A stretch of DNA of 64,000 bases, from positions 558,001 to 622,000 of the forward strand of contig NZ_CP020105.1 in the NCBI RefSeq assembly GCF_002067135.1. Direction: 5' to 3'. The notes beneath the pieces are model-generated. The model was not told where the DNA came from and did no database searches. It saw only the letters and a program-made list of their open reading frames with translations. Shown in pieces: positions 1 to 9,246 of this stretch (positions are counted from its first letter, which is position 1; each line of letters begins with the position of its first letter). The position numbers were made by a program, and so were the translations under genes. Origin of the DNA: Spirosoma rigui. GTDB taxonomy: Bacteria; Bacteroidota; Bacteroidia; Cytophagales; Spirosomataceae.

Positions 1-2
1 TG

Positions 3-986
3 GCACCCATTCCGCTCCTGCACGCTCAAATCATGCCAGTGCTGGCCAAAGCCGTACTCGAAGCCGCTGACAAGGGTGTTTTTGATGCGGCTAAAGATGG
101 CCCTCAAACGCTCGATGACCTCGTCCGTACGCTCGGACTGAATCGCAAAGCGCTGGGCGAGCTGATGGGGCTATTGACCGCCATGGGCTACTTCACCTAC
201 CAGAACGAACGCTTCGACCTGACGCGCATGGCCCGGCGGTTTGCGCTTAAAGATGACCCACAGTCGGTGCATGGTATGATGGTATTTAATAACCGGGTTA
301 TGTGGGACTGGATGAGCCAGTTGGGGAATTACCTCGAAACGGGGCAGGGCGTGCAGTACCACGAGACATTGTCGGCCGAGCAGTGGCGCTACTACCAGGA
401 AGGAATGGTTGCCGCCACCAGCACCGAAGCCCGGGAATTTGGCCGACGGGCCCCCGTTCCCAAATCGGCCACCCGCATGCTCGACATCGGTGGTTCGCAC
501 GGGCAGCATTCAGTGGCGCTGTGCAAAAAACTATCAGCCCTCACCTCAACCATCCTTGACCTGCAACCCGCCATTGAGCAGGCCGCGCCCTTGCTGGCCC
601 GCCAGGGCATGGGCGACCGGGTGCAACACCAGGTGGGCAATGCCCTGTCCGACGATTTTGGCGACGCCCAGTATGATATTATCCTGCTGTCAAGTCTGGC
701 GCACCACTTCACGGCCGAACAAAACCAGTTGGTGACCAACAAAGTAGCCCGGGCCTTGCGGCCGGGAGGTGTGTTTATTGTCAATGAATTTATCAAACCG
801 GCAGTGGGCCAGAAGCCCGAACTGGTAGGCAGCAGCACCGACTTATTTTATGGATTGAGCAGTACGGCGGGTAACTATTCTATTGCCGAAATTCAGGAGT
901 GGCAACAGCGGGCGGGCCTGAAATCGCATAAAGTGGTGAGCTATCGCACACTGCCGGGCCGCGCTATGGTTGTTGCAAAGAAATAA
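3..986 (+). CDS. SAM-dependent methyltransferase, 5' end cut by window edge
   Basis: The frame stays open to the first bases of the window and the residues before the first Met (APIPLLHAQI) fit the start of this family, so the true start lies upstream. The N-terminal third (to about residue 95) is a winged-helix dimerisation domain like those of plant-type O-methyltransferases. The rest is a Rossmann methyltransferase domain: the SAM glycine loop reads LDIGGSHGQHS, the acidic residue after strand 2 is in ILDLQ, and LRPGGVFIVNEF is the typical post-strand 5 motif. The substrate cannot be told from sequence; a small hydroxylated metabolite is the family norm. A ferredoxin gene follows about 90 bp downstream. 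Confidence 0.85.
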   Translation, partial: APIPLLHAQIMPVLAKAVLEAADKGVFDAAKDGPQTLDDLVRTLGLNRKALGELMGLLTAMGYFTYQNERFDLTRMARRFALKDDPQSVHGMMVFNNRVMWDWMSQLGNYLETGQGVQYHETLSAEQWRYYQEGMVAATSTEAREFGRRAPVPKSATRMLDIGGSHGQHSVALCKKLSALTSTILDLQPAIEQAAPLLARQGMGDRVQHQVGNALSDDFGDAQYDIILLSSLAHHFTAEQNQLVTNKVARALRPGGVFIVNEFIKPAVGQKPELVGSSTDLFYGLSSTAGNYSIAEIQEWQQRAGLKSHKVVSYRTLPGRAMVVAKK

Positions 987-1036
987 AGAACGCGTTGATA
1001 AGCCCCGGACGCTGGCAAAACCTGCGCGCTTCGGTT

Positions 1037-1044
1037 TACCTTTG
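1037..1044 (+). promoter_or_regulatory. Candidate Bacteroidota -7 element (TACCTTTG)
   Basis: Exact match to the TAnnTTTG element recognised by the primary sigma factor of Bacteroidota, 30 bp before the ferredoxin ATG. No well-placed -33 TTG is visible, so the call rests on the -7 element and its position only. Confidence 0.4.
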
Positions 1045-1074
1045 TCCAGCATTTTACGAATCCCAAGGAAGCTG

Positions 1075-1380
1075 ATGAAGTATAAAAAACACGTATTTAT
1101 CTGTGCTAATCAGAAAGAGGCCCCCAAGAAAAGCTGCGGTACAGAACACGGGCTGGCTCTAGTTGACGCGTTCAAAGCCGCGCTGGCCGAGCGGGGTTTA
1201 TTGAAAGAAATGCGGGCGCAGCGCACAAGTTGCCTCGACGCCTGTGCCTTCGGTCCGGCGCTGGTGGTATATCCCGAGGGGACGTACTACGGTAATGTGC
1301 AGCTGTCCGACGTTGCCGAAATTGTGGAGAGCCACCTGGTTAACGACCAGCCCGTTGAGCGGCTCAAGCTGGACTATTGA
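1075..1380 (+). CDS. (2Fe-2S) ferredoxin domain protein, thioredoxin-like fold
   Basis: A 101-residue protein. Four cysteines sit at C10, C21, C53 and C57 (the last pair in TSCLDAC), the spacing of thioredoxin-like [2Fe-2S] ferredoxins (the Aquifex-type and NuoE C-terminal fold). It is probably a soluble cytoplasmic electron carrier; the redox partner is unknown and no obvious oxidoreductase partner lies next to it. The ATG at 1075 was chosen because the frame upstream overlaps the promoter-like element, and AAGGAA precedes this ATG. The HAD phosphatase gene starts 80 bp downstream. Confidence 0.85.
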   Translation: MKYKKHVFICANQKEAPKKSCGTEHGLALVDAFKAALAERGLLKEMRAQRTSCLDACAFGPALVVYPEGTYYGNVQLSDVAEIVESHLVNDQPVERLKLDY

Positions 1381-1460
1381 TGATCGTATGCGTTGTGTGG
1401 TCGTAGCGTTTCATGGCGCGCCTGGCGCTGTAACCACACAACCGTACAACCCAACTACGC

Positions 1461-2153
1461 ATGAAATACCGCCACTTATTCTTCGACCTCGACCACACGC
1501 TCTGGGACTTCGACCGGAACTCAGCGGAGTCGATCACTGAACTCTTCGACACGTTCCGGCTGGCCGACGCGGGCATTGCGTCGGCGGCTGAGTTCAGCAC
1601 CCACTTCATTGCCATCAACCGACAGCTGTGGGCCGACTACGACCGGAATATCATCACGCACGGCTACATCCGGGAAAACCGCTTCCCGATGGTTTTCAAA
1701 TCGCTGGGGGTCGATGCGTCGTTGATTCAGGCCGATCTGAATGCCGAATACCTGAACATCCTGCCCCGCAAACCGCACCTGCTGGAATCAGCGCGCGAAG
1801 TGCTGGACTACCTGAAAGGCCGGTATACCATGCACATTATTACCAACGGGTTTGCCGAAATTCAGGCCGTAAAAATGGATAGCGCCGAGATAGCGCACTA
1901 TTTTACCCACGTCATCACCAACGGTCTTGTCGATGCCAAGAAGCCGGACCCGGCCATATTCAACTATGCCATGGAAGTTAGTGGGGCCAACGTAGCCGAA
2001 AGTCTGATGATTGGCGACAGCTACGGGGCCGACATTTTGGGAGCCAAGGGCGTTGGAATGGATACCGTTTTTTACAACACGGCCGGGCTGGTTGTGGAGG
2101 ATAAGCCCACCTACGACATTCGCCACTGGAGTGAACTGATGGCTATTCTTTAG
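1461..2153 (+). CDS. YjjG-family noncanonical pyrimidine nucleotidase (HAD superfamily)
   Basis: A 230-residue HAD hydrolase of the YjjG/YfnB type. Motif I is DLDHTLWDF (nucleophile D9, acid D11), motif II is the IITNG segment, the motif III lysine is in AKKPDPAIF and motif IV is IGDSYGADI. The helical cap lies between residues about 20 and 95. Family members dephosphorylate nucleoside 5'-monophosphates, with noncanonical pyrimidines preferred in E. coli YjjG, acting as a house-cleaning enzyme. Nothing in the neighbourhood narrows the substrate further. Confidence 0.85.
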   Translation: MKYRHLFFDLDHTLWDFDRNSAESITELFDTFRLADAGIASAAEFSTHFIAINRQLWADYDRNIITHGYIRENRFPMVFKSLGVDASLIQADLNAEYLNILPRKPHLLESAREVLDYLKGRYTMHIITNGFAEIQAVKMDSAEIAHYFTHVITNGLVDAKKPDPAIFNYAMEVSGANVAESLMIGDSYGADILGAKGVGMDTVFYNTAGLVVEDKPTYDIRHWSELMAIL

Positions 2154-2204
2154 TATTGACGTAGCTTGTCTGCGGCCAACTCCGAAGGGCGCCACTACAC
2201 CTTT

Positions 2205-4289
2205 ATGAAACAGCTGGTCTTTCTGCTTCTAGTAATTCCCTTTTTTGTAGGCGCCCAGCCGACCACAACGGTCGATGTGTGCGTATTTGGTAGTACGTCG
2301 GCGGGGGTTATGGCCGCCTATACAGCCAAGAAAGCGGGAAAGTCGGTCATATTGATCGAGCCGGGACAGCACCTTGGCGGCCTGTCGGCGGGCGGACTTG
2401 GGGCTACCGACATTGGCAATAAATACGCCATTACGGGACTGGCGCGGGACTTTTACCGGCGTATTGGCCGTCATTACGGTAAATTCGAACAATGGACCTT
2501 CGAGCCGCACGTAGCCGAAGGCATTTTCAGGCAGTACCTGAACGAAGCAGGTGTCAGCACCTTTTTCACCTACCGGCTGGTATCAGCCCAGGTCACGAAC
2601 AATTCGATCGAGTCCATAACGGTCAAACTGGCTATTCCTCGCGACCAGGAGGGCAAATGGGTCGTTTATCCACCGGGTTACTCCCCGATCAAGGTTATTC
2701 GGGCGAAGCAGTTCATCGACTGCACCTACGAAGGTGACCTGATGGCAAAAGCGGGCGTAGCGTATACCGTTGGGCGCGAAGCCAATAGTCAGTATGGCGA
2801 AACCTGGAACGGGGTGCAGCTTCTCGACAAGCACCAGTTTCCGGATGGAGTCGATCCTTATGTTGTACCCGGTAAACCCGAAAGCGGACTGCTTTACGGT
2901 ATAAGTACGGCCAGACTGGCGCCCAACGGTTCCGGTGATAAATCCATCCAGGCTTACAACTACCGCATGTGCCTGACCGATGACCCCGCTAACCGCATTG
3001 CCATTGCCCGCCCGGCTGGCTATGACTCCACGAAATACGAACTACTGTTGCGACAGATTGCGAAACACACGCCCAAGGAACTGACCTGGAACCTGATGCA
3101 TTTTGTAGCGATGCCCAACCGCAAAACCGACATTAACAACTGCGGAGGCTTTTCAACGGACATGATCGGCGGTAACACGGACTATGCCGACGCAGACTAT
3201 GAGCGACGGGCGGCTATTATCCGCGACCACGAACAGTATACAAAAGGTCTGTTTTATTTCATCGGCCACGACCCGCGAATGCCCAAACACCTGCGCGACG
3301 AAATGCTGCAGTGGGGCTATCCTAAAGACGAGTACGTCGACAACGACCATTTTTCTCCCCAGCTCTACATTCGCGAAGCCCGGCGTATGGTGGGTGAGTA
3401 TGTGATGACGCAGGCTAACTGCGAGGGTAAAGCTGTTGTTACCGACGGGGTTGGCATGGCTGCCTATACCATGGATTCGCACAACTGCCAGCGGCTGGTT
3501 GTCGTCGATAAAGACGGTATCCCGATGGTACGTAACGAAGGGGATGTGCAGGTGGGCGGCTTCCCACCCTATCCCGTCAGTTACCGGGCGCTGGTTCCCA
3601 AACGGGGCTCTATCCGGAATCTGATCGTACCCGTTTGCCTGTCGGCCAGCCACATCGCCTACGGTTCAATACGTATGGAGCCGGTATTCATGGTACTGGC
3701 GCAGTCGGCGGCCGTAGCAGCCTGCCAGGCCATCGATGAAAAACAAGCGGTGCAGGATATCAACATCAAAAGACTCCAGGCCCGGCTGGCGCAGAACCCA
3801 CTCATGGATGGCAGCTTGCCCGAAATTCTGATCGACAACGACGATACCAGCCATGTGCAGACAAGAGGGGCCTGGCTCCGCGAAACCAAAGGCGGTAAAT
3901 ACGGCACGTCAATGCTGCTGGACGATGGAAAAAGTGGGACAAAATCTATTCGGTTCAGGCTCCCCCAAAACCGGCCTGGCCGTTACCAGGTTTACATTTA
4001 TAATCCCATTCAGGCGGGGGGCGGCAACCCGGACAAGTACGACCGGCAACTCGACAAGGCCAGTCGGGTATTGGTGCGACTCAACACCGGCAACGCCGTG
4101 AAGCAGCTAAAGCTCGACCAGCAGCCACAGTCTAACGACTGGATCAGCCTGGGCGAACACCAGCTCACGACCGGCACAACTCCCTATCTTGAGCTGAGCA
4201 ACGAAGGCGCAACGGGTACCGTCGTGGCCGACGCCGTCCTGTTTATTCCCGTAAAAACGACACCTGCCTCTCGGCGTACAACGCGGTAG
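2205..4289 (+). CDS. Exported FAD-dependent oxidoreductase with C-terminal golvesin/xanthan-lyase-like domain
   Basis: 694 residues. A signal peptide (MKQLVFLLLVIPFFVGAQ) is followed by a FAD-binding Rossmann domain of the FAD_oxidored type: CVFGSTSAGVMAAYTAKKAG is the dinucleotide motif, an acidic residue in LIEPG binds the ribose, and GGLSAGGLGATD follows. The flavoprotein body runs to about residue 545. The last about 130 residues form a beta-rich domain (RYQVYIYNP, VLVRLNTGN, ADAVLFIP) like the C-terminal domain of golvesin and xanthan lyase. Such proteins are exported by Bacteroidota and often work in glycan breakdown, but the substrate is not known. The ATG at 2205 is preferred over an upstream TTG because it opens the signal peptide. 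Confidence 0.85.
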   Translation: MKQLVFLLLVIPFFVGAQPTTTVDVCVFGSTSAGVMAAYTAKKAGKSVILIEPGQHLGGLSAGGLGATDIGNKYAITGLARDFYRRIGRHYGKFEQWTFEPHVAEGIFRQYLNEAGVSTFFTYRLVSAQVTNNSIESITVKLAIPRDQEGKWVVYPPGYSPIKVIRAKQFIDCTYEGDLMAKAGVAYTVGREANSQYGETWNGVQLLDKHQFPDGVDPYVVPGKPESGLLYGISTARLAPNGSGDKSIQAYNYRMCLTDDPANRIAIARPAGYDSTKYELLLRQIAKHTPKELTWNLMHFVAMPNRKTDINNCGGFSTDMIGGNTDYADADYERRAAIIRDHEQYTKGLFYFIGHDPRMPKHLRDEMLQWGYPKDEYVDNDHFSPQLYIREARRMVGEYVMTQANCEGKAVVTDGVGMAAYTMDSHNCQRLVVVDKDGIPMVRNEGDVQVGGFPPYPVSYRALVPKRGSIRNLIVPVCLSASHIAYGSIRMEPVFMVLAQSAAVAACQAIDEKQAVQDINIKRLQARLAQNPLMDGSLPEILIDNDDTSHVQTRGAWLRETKGGKYGTSMLLDDGKSGTKSIRFRLPQNRPGRYQVYIYNPIQAGGGNPDKYDRQLDKASRVLVRLNTGNAVKQLKLDQQPQSNDWISLGEHQLTTGTTPYLELSNEGATGTVVADAVLFIPVKTTPASRRTTR

Positions 4290-4346
4290 CGAACACGCAG
4301 CACCAGTCAATACGTACAACAAACCCGGGCCAAGGCCCACAATGAC

Positions 4347-5141
4347 ATGAATCTACAGAAAGCAACGGCCCTCGTTACCGGCGGGGCCTCCGGTCTGGGC
4401 GAAGCGACGGTCCGGATGCTGGCCGCCAACGGCGCACAGGTTATTATCCTCGACCTCAACGAGGAACGGGGCCAGGCGCTGGCTACGGAACTCGGCGAAA
4501 CCGTCCGGTTCCAGAAAACCGACGTGACCAATGAAGCCGATGTACAGGCTGCCGTCAATCTGGCGGTTTCCACATTTGGCAGCCTCGACATTACCGTCAA
4601 CTGCGCGGGTATTGCCGAAGCCCGCAAAACCATCGGTAAGGTCGACGGTGTATACGGTGCCCACTCCCTGGCGGTGTTTCAGAAAGTAATTGCCATTAAC
4701 CTCATCGGTACGTTCAACGTGATCCGGCTGGCCGCACTGGCTATGGAAGCCAACGCCCCCGGCGACAAGGCCAGCGGTTTCGAAGGGGAACGGGGCGTCA
4801 TCATCAACACGGCTTCCGTCGCGGCTTATGACGGCCAGATGGGTCAGGCGGCTTACTCAGCGTCGAAGGGGGGTATCGTGGGCATGACCCTGCCCATTGC
4901 CCGGGACCTGGCCCGGTCTGGTATCCGCGTTATGACTATTGCCCCCGGTCTGTTCGAAACGCCCCTGATGCAGAGCCTGCCCGAAGAAGCCCGGCTATCG
5001 CTGGGCCAGCAGGTGCCGTTCCCATCCCGCCTGGGTCAACCCGCCGAGTACGCTCTGCTGGTAAAATCCATCCTCGAAAACCCCATGCTGAACGGCGAAG
5101 TGATCCGGCTCGACGGTGCCATCCGGATGGGTCCCCGGTAA
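4347..5141 (+). CDS. SDR dehydrogenase, 3-hydroxyacyl-CoA dehydrogenase type 2-like
   Basis: 264 residues, classical short-chain dehydrogenase. The NAD-binding motif TGGASGLGE is near residue 11, NCAG follows strand 4, and the catalytic Ser with YSASK is intact. The insertion between NCAG and the catalytic Ser ([15 protein letters not shown], then about 20 residues around ASGFEGERG) is characteristic of the type 2 3-hydroxyacyl-CoA dehydrogenase (HSD17B10) branch, which oxidises 3-hydroxyacyl-CoA or 2-methyl-3-hydroxybutyryl-CoA in fatty-acid or isoleucine breakdown. It is likely cytoplasmic and NAD-dependent. The subfamily call is from motif recall, not an alignment. Confidence 0.85.
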   Translation: MNLQKATALVTGGASGLGEATVRMLAANGAQVIILDLNEERGQALATELGETVRFQKTDVTNEADVQAAVNLAVSTFGSLDITVNCAGIAEARKTIGKVDGVYGAHSLAVFQKVIAINLIGTFNVIRLAALAMEANAPGDKASGFEGERGVIINTASVAAYDGQMGQAAYSASKGGIVGMTLPIARDLARSGIRVMTIAPGLFETPLMQSLPEEARLSLGQQVPFPSRLGQPAEYALLVKSILENPMLNGEVIRLDGAIRMGPR

Positions 5142-5226
5142 AAGCCAGACGTACCAGTCCCGCGGGGGCTCAGCAGTGCAACGTCGGTAGAACGGCTAAA
5201 GCCAATTAATAGACCATAAACCTAAC

Positions 5227-5270
5227 GTGCCGTAGGCAAGCAACCATGAACGATTGCTTGCCTACGGCAC
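5227..5270. terminator. Bidirectional terminator-like palindrome
   Basis: Perfect 17-bp arms (5227-5243 and 5254-5270) around a 10-nt loop, between the convergent SDR gene and TonB-receptor gene. ATTTT follows on the + side; on the minus side no long T-tract is present. Confidence 0.7.
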
Positions 5271-5345
5271 ATTTTGCGATCGGCATACCCTTTTCGTACC
5301 AACACTACGTTGTTTGGTTTCGATGAGGCACTCCCCCGTTTGAGG

Positions 5346-8159
5346 TCAAAAAGTAGCCGATACGTTCAGAAAGTAGTAGCCGCCGTTGGCACCAAACTGG
5401 GTTGCGCTCCGGCTGTAAACAAACCGACCGAAGGACGAATTGTCCTGCACCGCCGTACCGAATCGCTCGGGAGTAGCATACAGGTTCTTCTTTAACTTGT
5501 CGGGGTAGACGTCGAAGAGGTTGTTGGCACCGAGGGTCATCGTCACCGTAGGGACAAGCCGGAACGATACGCTGGCATCGGTTACGAGCCGGGGGCTGAA
5601 CGTTTCGTCCAGCGCGGGATTGACAGGATCGTAACTCACAACTTCACCAAAATGCGTGAACCGAAGCACGGCACCGATCTTCCGCAGGCGGTAATTACCG
5701 GTCAGCGAAATCTTGTTTTTGGGCTGAGCCAGCGTCAGGCGGGCGCTGTCCTGCCGGTTGAAAAGGGCATTACCCAACTGAGCATCAGCCGGTAAATTGG
5801 CTGGCCGCTGAACCTCGCCCCGCACCTGCGTCCGGTTCACGTTGGCCGCCAGCGTAATGTCCAGCGTACCCGTCGACAGGCGGGGACTGGTGGCAATCAC
5901 TACGTCGAGTCCCTGCGTGCGGGTGTTGACCGCATTGGCAAAGAACTGCGCTGCGTTCACATCCTGCTGCCCCGCCCCATTCAGAATATTGGCCACAATC
6001 AGGCCCGCTCCGCTCGTACCCCGGTTGAACTGATTGCTGTAAATGATCCGGTTCCGGATGTCGATCTGGTAGGCATCGACGGTAATGCTCAGGTTAGCCA
6101 GTGGCCGCGACGTAATACCCAGGCTATAGTTCGTTGACTGTTCGGCCGTGAGCGGGGGTACGCCAAACGCCTGCGCTATGGGACTATCATTGCGGTAGGT
6201 ACCCGTTTGCCGGGGTTCCAGCCCCTGCCCTGTCGACACGAATACGGTACTGACCGCGCTGAAATACCGCTGGTGCAAACTCGGAGCGCGGAAGCCGTTG
6301 CTGATCGTGCCCCGCAGCGAGAAGGCATCGCCAAACTTGTAGCGGGCCGCCAGCTTGCCAGCCACGTTTCCGCCAAAATCGCTGTAGTATTCATAACGGC
6401 CCGCCGTATTGACGAGCAGCCGATCAGTCAGGTCTGTTTCAATATCGACATAAGCCCCGTAGACATCCCGCGTTGCCCGAACGGCGTTGGCCGGTTGATA
6501 GCCCGGAAATACCTGCGCGCCCCCTACCTTACCCGACTGCGGACTGAAGTTGAGGTACGAAGCCGCTTCGCCCGGCCGGATACCGTAGCGGTCATTCCGG
6601 TAGTTGAGGCCCACCGCTACGTTGAACGTTTTCAACCCAAGCCGGCTCCCAAAATCTTTGGCCGCGCTGGCATCGGCCGTATTCTGATAAAAACTCAGCG
6701 TACCGGCATAAAAACTCGTTGGGTTGTTGGCCGTACCCAGGTATTGTAGCGATGCGTTGTTGCTATTGGTAACATCGAACCGGAAGGAGTTACCGCCGTA
6801 TACATTGCTGATGTCCCACCGCCAGCCGTTCGACTCACCGTTGACACCTACGAGCAGCGACTGGTCATTGATCGTTGACTGAATATTGGGCAAAAACCCA
6901 CTGGGGTAAAGCTCGGGGATAACCTGCGTTGTCTGGTAAGGATACCGATACAGGCCGGAGGCCACACCCCGCCGGTAGTTTAGTCCGCCGGTAGCGTAGA
7001 AACTTGCTTTGGCGCTGAGCGGTACCCGTGCATTCAGAAAAAAGCCGGCGTTTTCGACCCGTGAGTTGCCCGCCTGTATATTGCGCGACCGGTCGAACCC
7101 ATTTTGCTGAATCAGGGCCTGATCCTGGTTGTAAAGGCCCTGGCGACGGGCAATATAAGCCGCGTCGGTTTCAGGAACGCCGTTCACCGTATTACGTCCT
7201 GCATTCCAGTTCACATACACGGGGCCGGTATAATCACCCGCCCGGTTGGTAGCACCCCGATGCCGGAACTCGCCCGTGAGGCTCAGAAAACCGTCTTTTT
7301 TCAACTTGAATCCCTGGTTAATCCCGATCTGGGCTACCTCGCCATCACCCGCATACTGCTGACCAATCTGCGCGTTGACACTCGTGCCGGGTCGCTCTTT
7401 GAGCCGCAGGTTGATCACGCCCGCAATAGCGTCGGAACCGTACTGCGACGATGCCCCGTCCCGCAGCACTTCAATGCGCTCAATAGCCGCCGATGGAATC
7501 GCGTTGAGGTCGGTACCCACCGAGCCGCGGCCAACCGTTCCGTTGATGTTGATGAGCGCCGTATTGTGCTGCCGCTTGCCATTCAGCAGAACCAGTACCT
7601 GATCGGGACCGAGGCCCCGGATGGAAGCCGGGTCGATGTGGTCTGTTCCGTCGGCGATGGTCTGGCGGGATGAGTTGAACGAAGGGGCTACGAAATTAAG
7701 TTGCTGGGTCGGCTCTACCTGACCCGTTGCCACCAGATCGCGCGACTGAATCACATCGACCGGGGCAACGGTTTCCGTACTCGTACGCGCCTGCGTCGAA
7801 CGTGAGCCTACCACGACTACTTCATTCAGCGTAGCCAGTTGTTCTTTCAGCGAGAAATTGACCGTCGCCGTTTCCGAGCCACTCACCTGAGCCGGTGCCG
7901 TAACCGACTGAAAACCCACGAAGCTGGCGCGTAGCGTGTAGGATCCCGCGCCAAGGGACAGGGCGTAATCGCCATTGGCATCGGTTGAGGTACCCGTTGT
8001 GCCGCCCACGGCCACAACCGTTACGCCCGGAAGCCCGGCCCCCGTCGTAGCGTCAGTGACGCGACCGCGCACACCCTGCGCCGACACCAGGGTACTAGAC
8101 AGCACACCCAGGCAGAAAACGGCAAAAAAAGTAAAGATTCGCTGTGTAGATTTTTTCAT
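5346..8159 (-). CDS. TonB-dependent outer-membrane receptor with carboxypeptidase-like regulatory domain
   Basis: About 937 residues. The signal peptide ends in TLVSAQ. A CarboxypepD_reg-like beta-sandwich (about 29-115, GVRGRVTDATTGAGLPGVTV) precedes the plug (about 125-240, with SIRGLGPDQVLVLLNGKR and IEVLRDGASSQYGSDAIAGV) and a 22-strand-type barrel ending in the terminal aromatic F. It should import an iron complex, oligosaccharide or other large ligand using TonB energy. No SusD-like lipoprotein gene is next to it, so it is not an ordinary SusCD glycan pair. A second ATG two codons upstream (8165) is an alternative start; 8159 was chosen because MKK opens the signal peptide. Confidence 0.9.
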   Translation of the reverse strand: MKKSTQRIFTFFAVFCLGVLSSTLVSAQGVRGRVTDATTGAGLPGVTVVAVGGTTGTSTDANGDYALSLGAGSYTLRASFVGFQSVTAPAQVSGSETATVNFSLKEQLATLNEVVVVGSRSTQARTSTETVAPVDVIQSRDLVATGQVEPTQQLNFVAPSFNSSRQTIADGTDHIDPASIRGLGPDQVLVLLNGKRQHNTALININGTVGRGSVGTDLNAIPSAAIERIEVLRDGASSQYGSDAIAGVINLRLKERPGTSVNAQIGQQYAGDGEVAQIGINQGFKLKKDGFLSLTGEFRHRGATNRAGDYTGPVYVNWNAGRNTVNGVPETDAAYIARRQGLYNQDQALIQQNGFDRSRNIQAGNSRVENAGFFLNARVPLSAKASFYATGGLNYRRGVASGLYRYPYQTTQVIPELYPSGFLPNIQSTINDQSLLVGVNGESNGWRWDISNVYGGNSFRFDVTNSNNASLQYLGTANNPTSFYAGTLSFYQNTADASAAKDFGSRLGLKTFNVAVGLNYRNDRYGIRPGEAASYLNFSPQSGKVGGAQVFPGYQPANAVRATRDVYGAYVDIETDLTDRLLVNTAGRYEYYSDFGGNVAGKLAARYKFGDAFSLRGTISNGFRAPSLHQRYFSAVSTVFVSTGQGLEPRQTGTYRNDSPIAQAFGVPPLTAEQSTNYSLGITSRPLANLSITVDAYQIDIRNRIIYSNQFNRGTSGAGLIVANILNGAGQQDVNAAQFFANAVNTRTQGLDVVIATSPRLSTGTLDITLAANVNRTQVRGEVQRPANLPADAQLGNALFNRQDSARLTLAQPKNKISLTGNYRLRKIGAVLRFTHFGEVVSYDPVNPALDETFSPRLVTDASVSFRLVPTVTMTLGANNLFDVYPDKLKKNLYATPERFGTAVQDNSSFGRFVYSRSATQFGANGGYYFLNVSATF

Positions 8160-8355
8160 AGTCATTGAGCTAACGGGTGTATTAATAAAGAGTACGTCGA
8201 CAATGTCTACTAAACGGCAATAGTTCCGGGTAGTTTTGATTTCTATGTACAGGAATTACCTACCAGGCAGTCTGCGTGGCCGTACTAACCCAATCAGGCG
8301 CACAAAAGCCCCACGAGACGGTATCTGGTGAGGCTTTGGACTACTGGAGCAGCAC

Positions 8356-9177
8356 CTAGCCGTTAGCCGGGCTATCCTGCAGAATGGATTGAATCAGGTA
8401 GGTAACACCCACATCGTTTTCCGTAAACGCCCGCAACCACCATTGTTCGGACAAACCAGCCGATTTCGCCAAGGGAAATCCCCGCAGCCCGCGCGCATAG
8501 CCCGCCCGGACTCGCTCAACCAGTGTTTCCAGGTAATGAAGTTTGCGTTCTACCGCTCGTCGACCGTCTTTCAGCACGGGGTTATGCCCACAGAATACCG
8601 TATCAAATCCGTAGGTGAGCATCCGGCGGGTAGACTCGATCATCTCGTAAATGTTTTCGCCCCGCCGGAACAGCCGCAGGTTGCCGATGTAGAAATCACC
8701 AGCAAACAACCACCCCTCACTGGCTTCGAGCAAAACCATATGATCGTCGGAGTGGCCCGGCGTAGCGATCGCCTGAAAGCGGTACCGTTCAGTTTCGAAC
8801 GTAGCCGGTAGAGGCACTACGTCCGGGCAGGGATCGATGGAACCGAACCAGAATTTTTCGTACCGCAGCAGGGGAAACCCACGGGCAACGCGCTGTGCAG
8901 TCAGCGCACTCGCCAGTATGGGACACTGGTGGGCGTGGCGCAGGGCCGCTGCGTTACCGGAATGATCTTCGTGAAAATGTGTCAATACGAGTTGATCAAT
9001 TCGATGGGTACTCAGCGCGCTAAGTACCTCACGCTGCATATGGCGCTGGGCAGTATCAATCAGCAGCCCGTCGACCCAGTAGCACCAGACCGACACGGGT
9101 CGTATGAACCGCAGGGGCGAATACCCGAACCGATAGCCGTGCACGGGCCCATGCCGCAGCGTTTGTTGTCGTTTCAT
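8356..9177 (-). CDS. Metallo-beta-lactamase-fold hydrolase
   Basis: 273 residues. The zinc-binding motif HFHEDH (H67, H69, D71, H72) is complete, with further ligands in TPGHSDDH, FAGDFY and CGHNP, the layout of glyoxalase-II/RNase Z-like hydrolases. The substrate is unknown. The start was set at ATG 9177: the frame continues to a TTG at 9195, but that codon lies in the T-tract of the terminator of the preceding FKBP gene. It is probably transcribed on its own, since the terminator separates it from the FKBP gene. Confidence 0.8.
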   Translation of the reverse strand: MKRQQTLRHGPVHGYRFGYSPLRFIRPVSVWCYWVDGLLIDTAQRHMQREVLSALSTHRIDQLVLTHFHEDHSGNAAALRHAHQCPILASALTAQRVARGFPLLRYEKFWFGSIDPCPDVVPLPATFETERYRFQAIATPGHSDDHMVLLEASEGWLFAGDFYIGNLRLFRRGENIYEMIESTRRMLTYGFDTVFCGHNPVLKDGRRAVERKLHYLETLVERVRAGYARGLRGFPLAKSAGLSEQWWLRAFTENDVGVTYLIQSILQDSPANG

Positions 9178-9193
9178 CGGCGATCGTTTACGC

Positions 9194-9222
9194 AAAAAGG
9201 GCCTGCAATAAATTGCAGGCCC
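9194..9222 (-). terminator. Rho-independent terminator of the FKBP isomerase gene
   Basis: Arms 9199-9209 and 9212-9222 pair over 11 bp. Read on the minus strand, the GC-rich stem is followed by TTTTT (9194-9198), a canonical intrinsic terminator 25 bp after the FKBP stop. Confidence 0.85.
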
Positions 9223-9246
9223 GCAAAGCTACGCGACTACCCGGGA

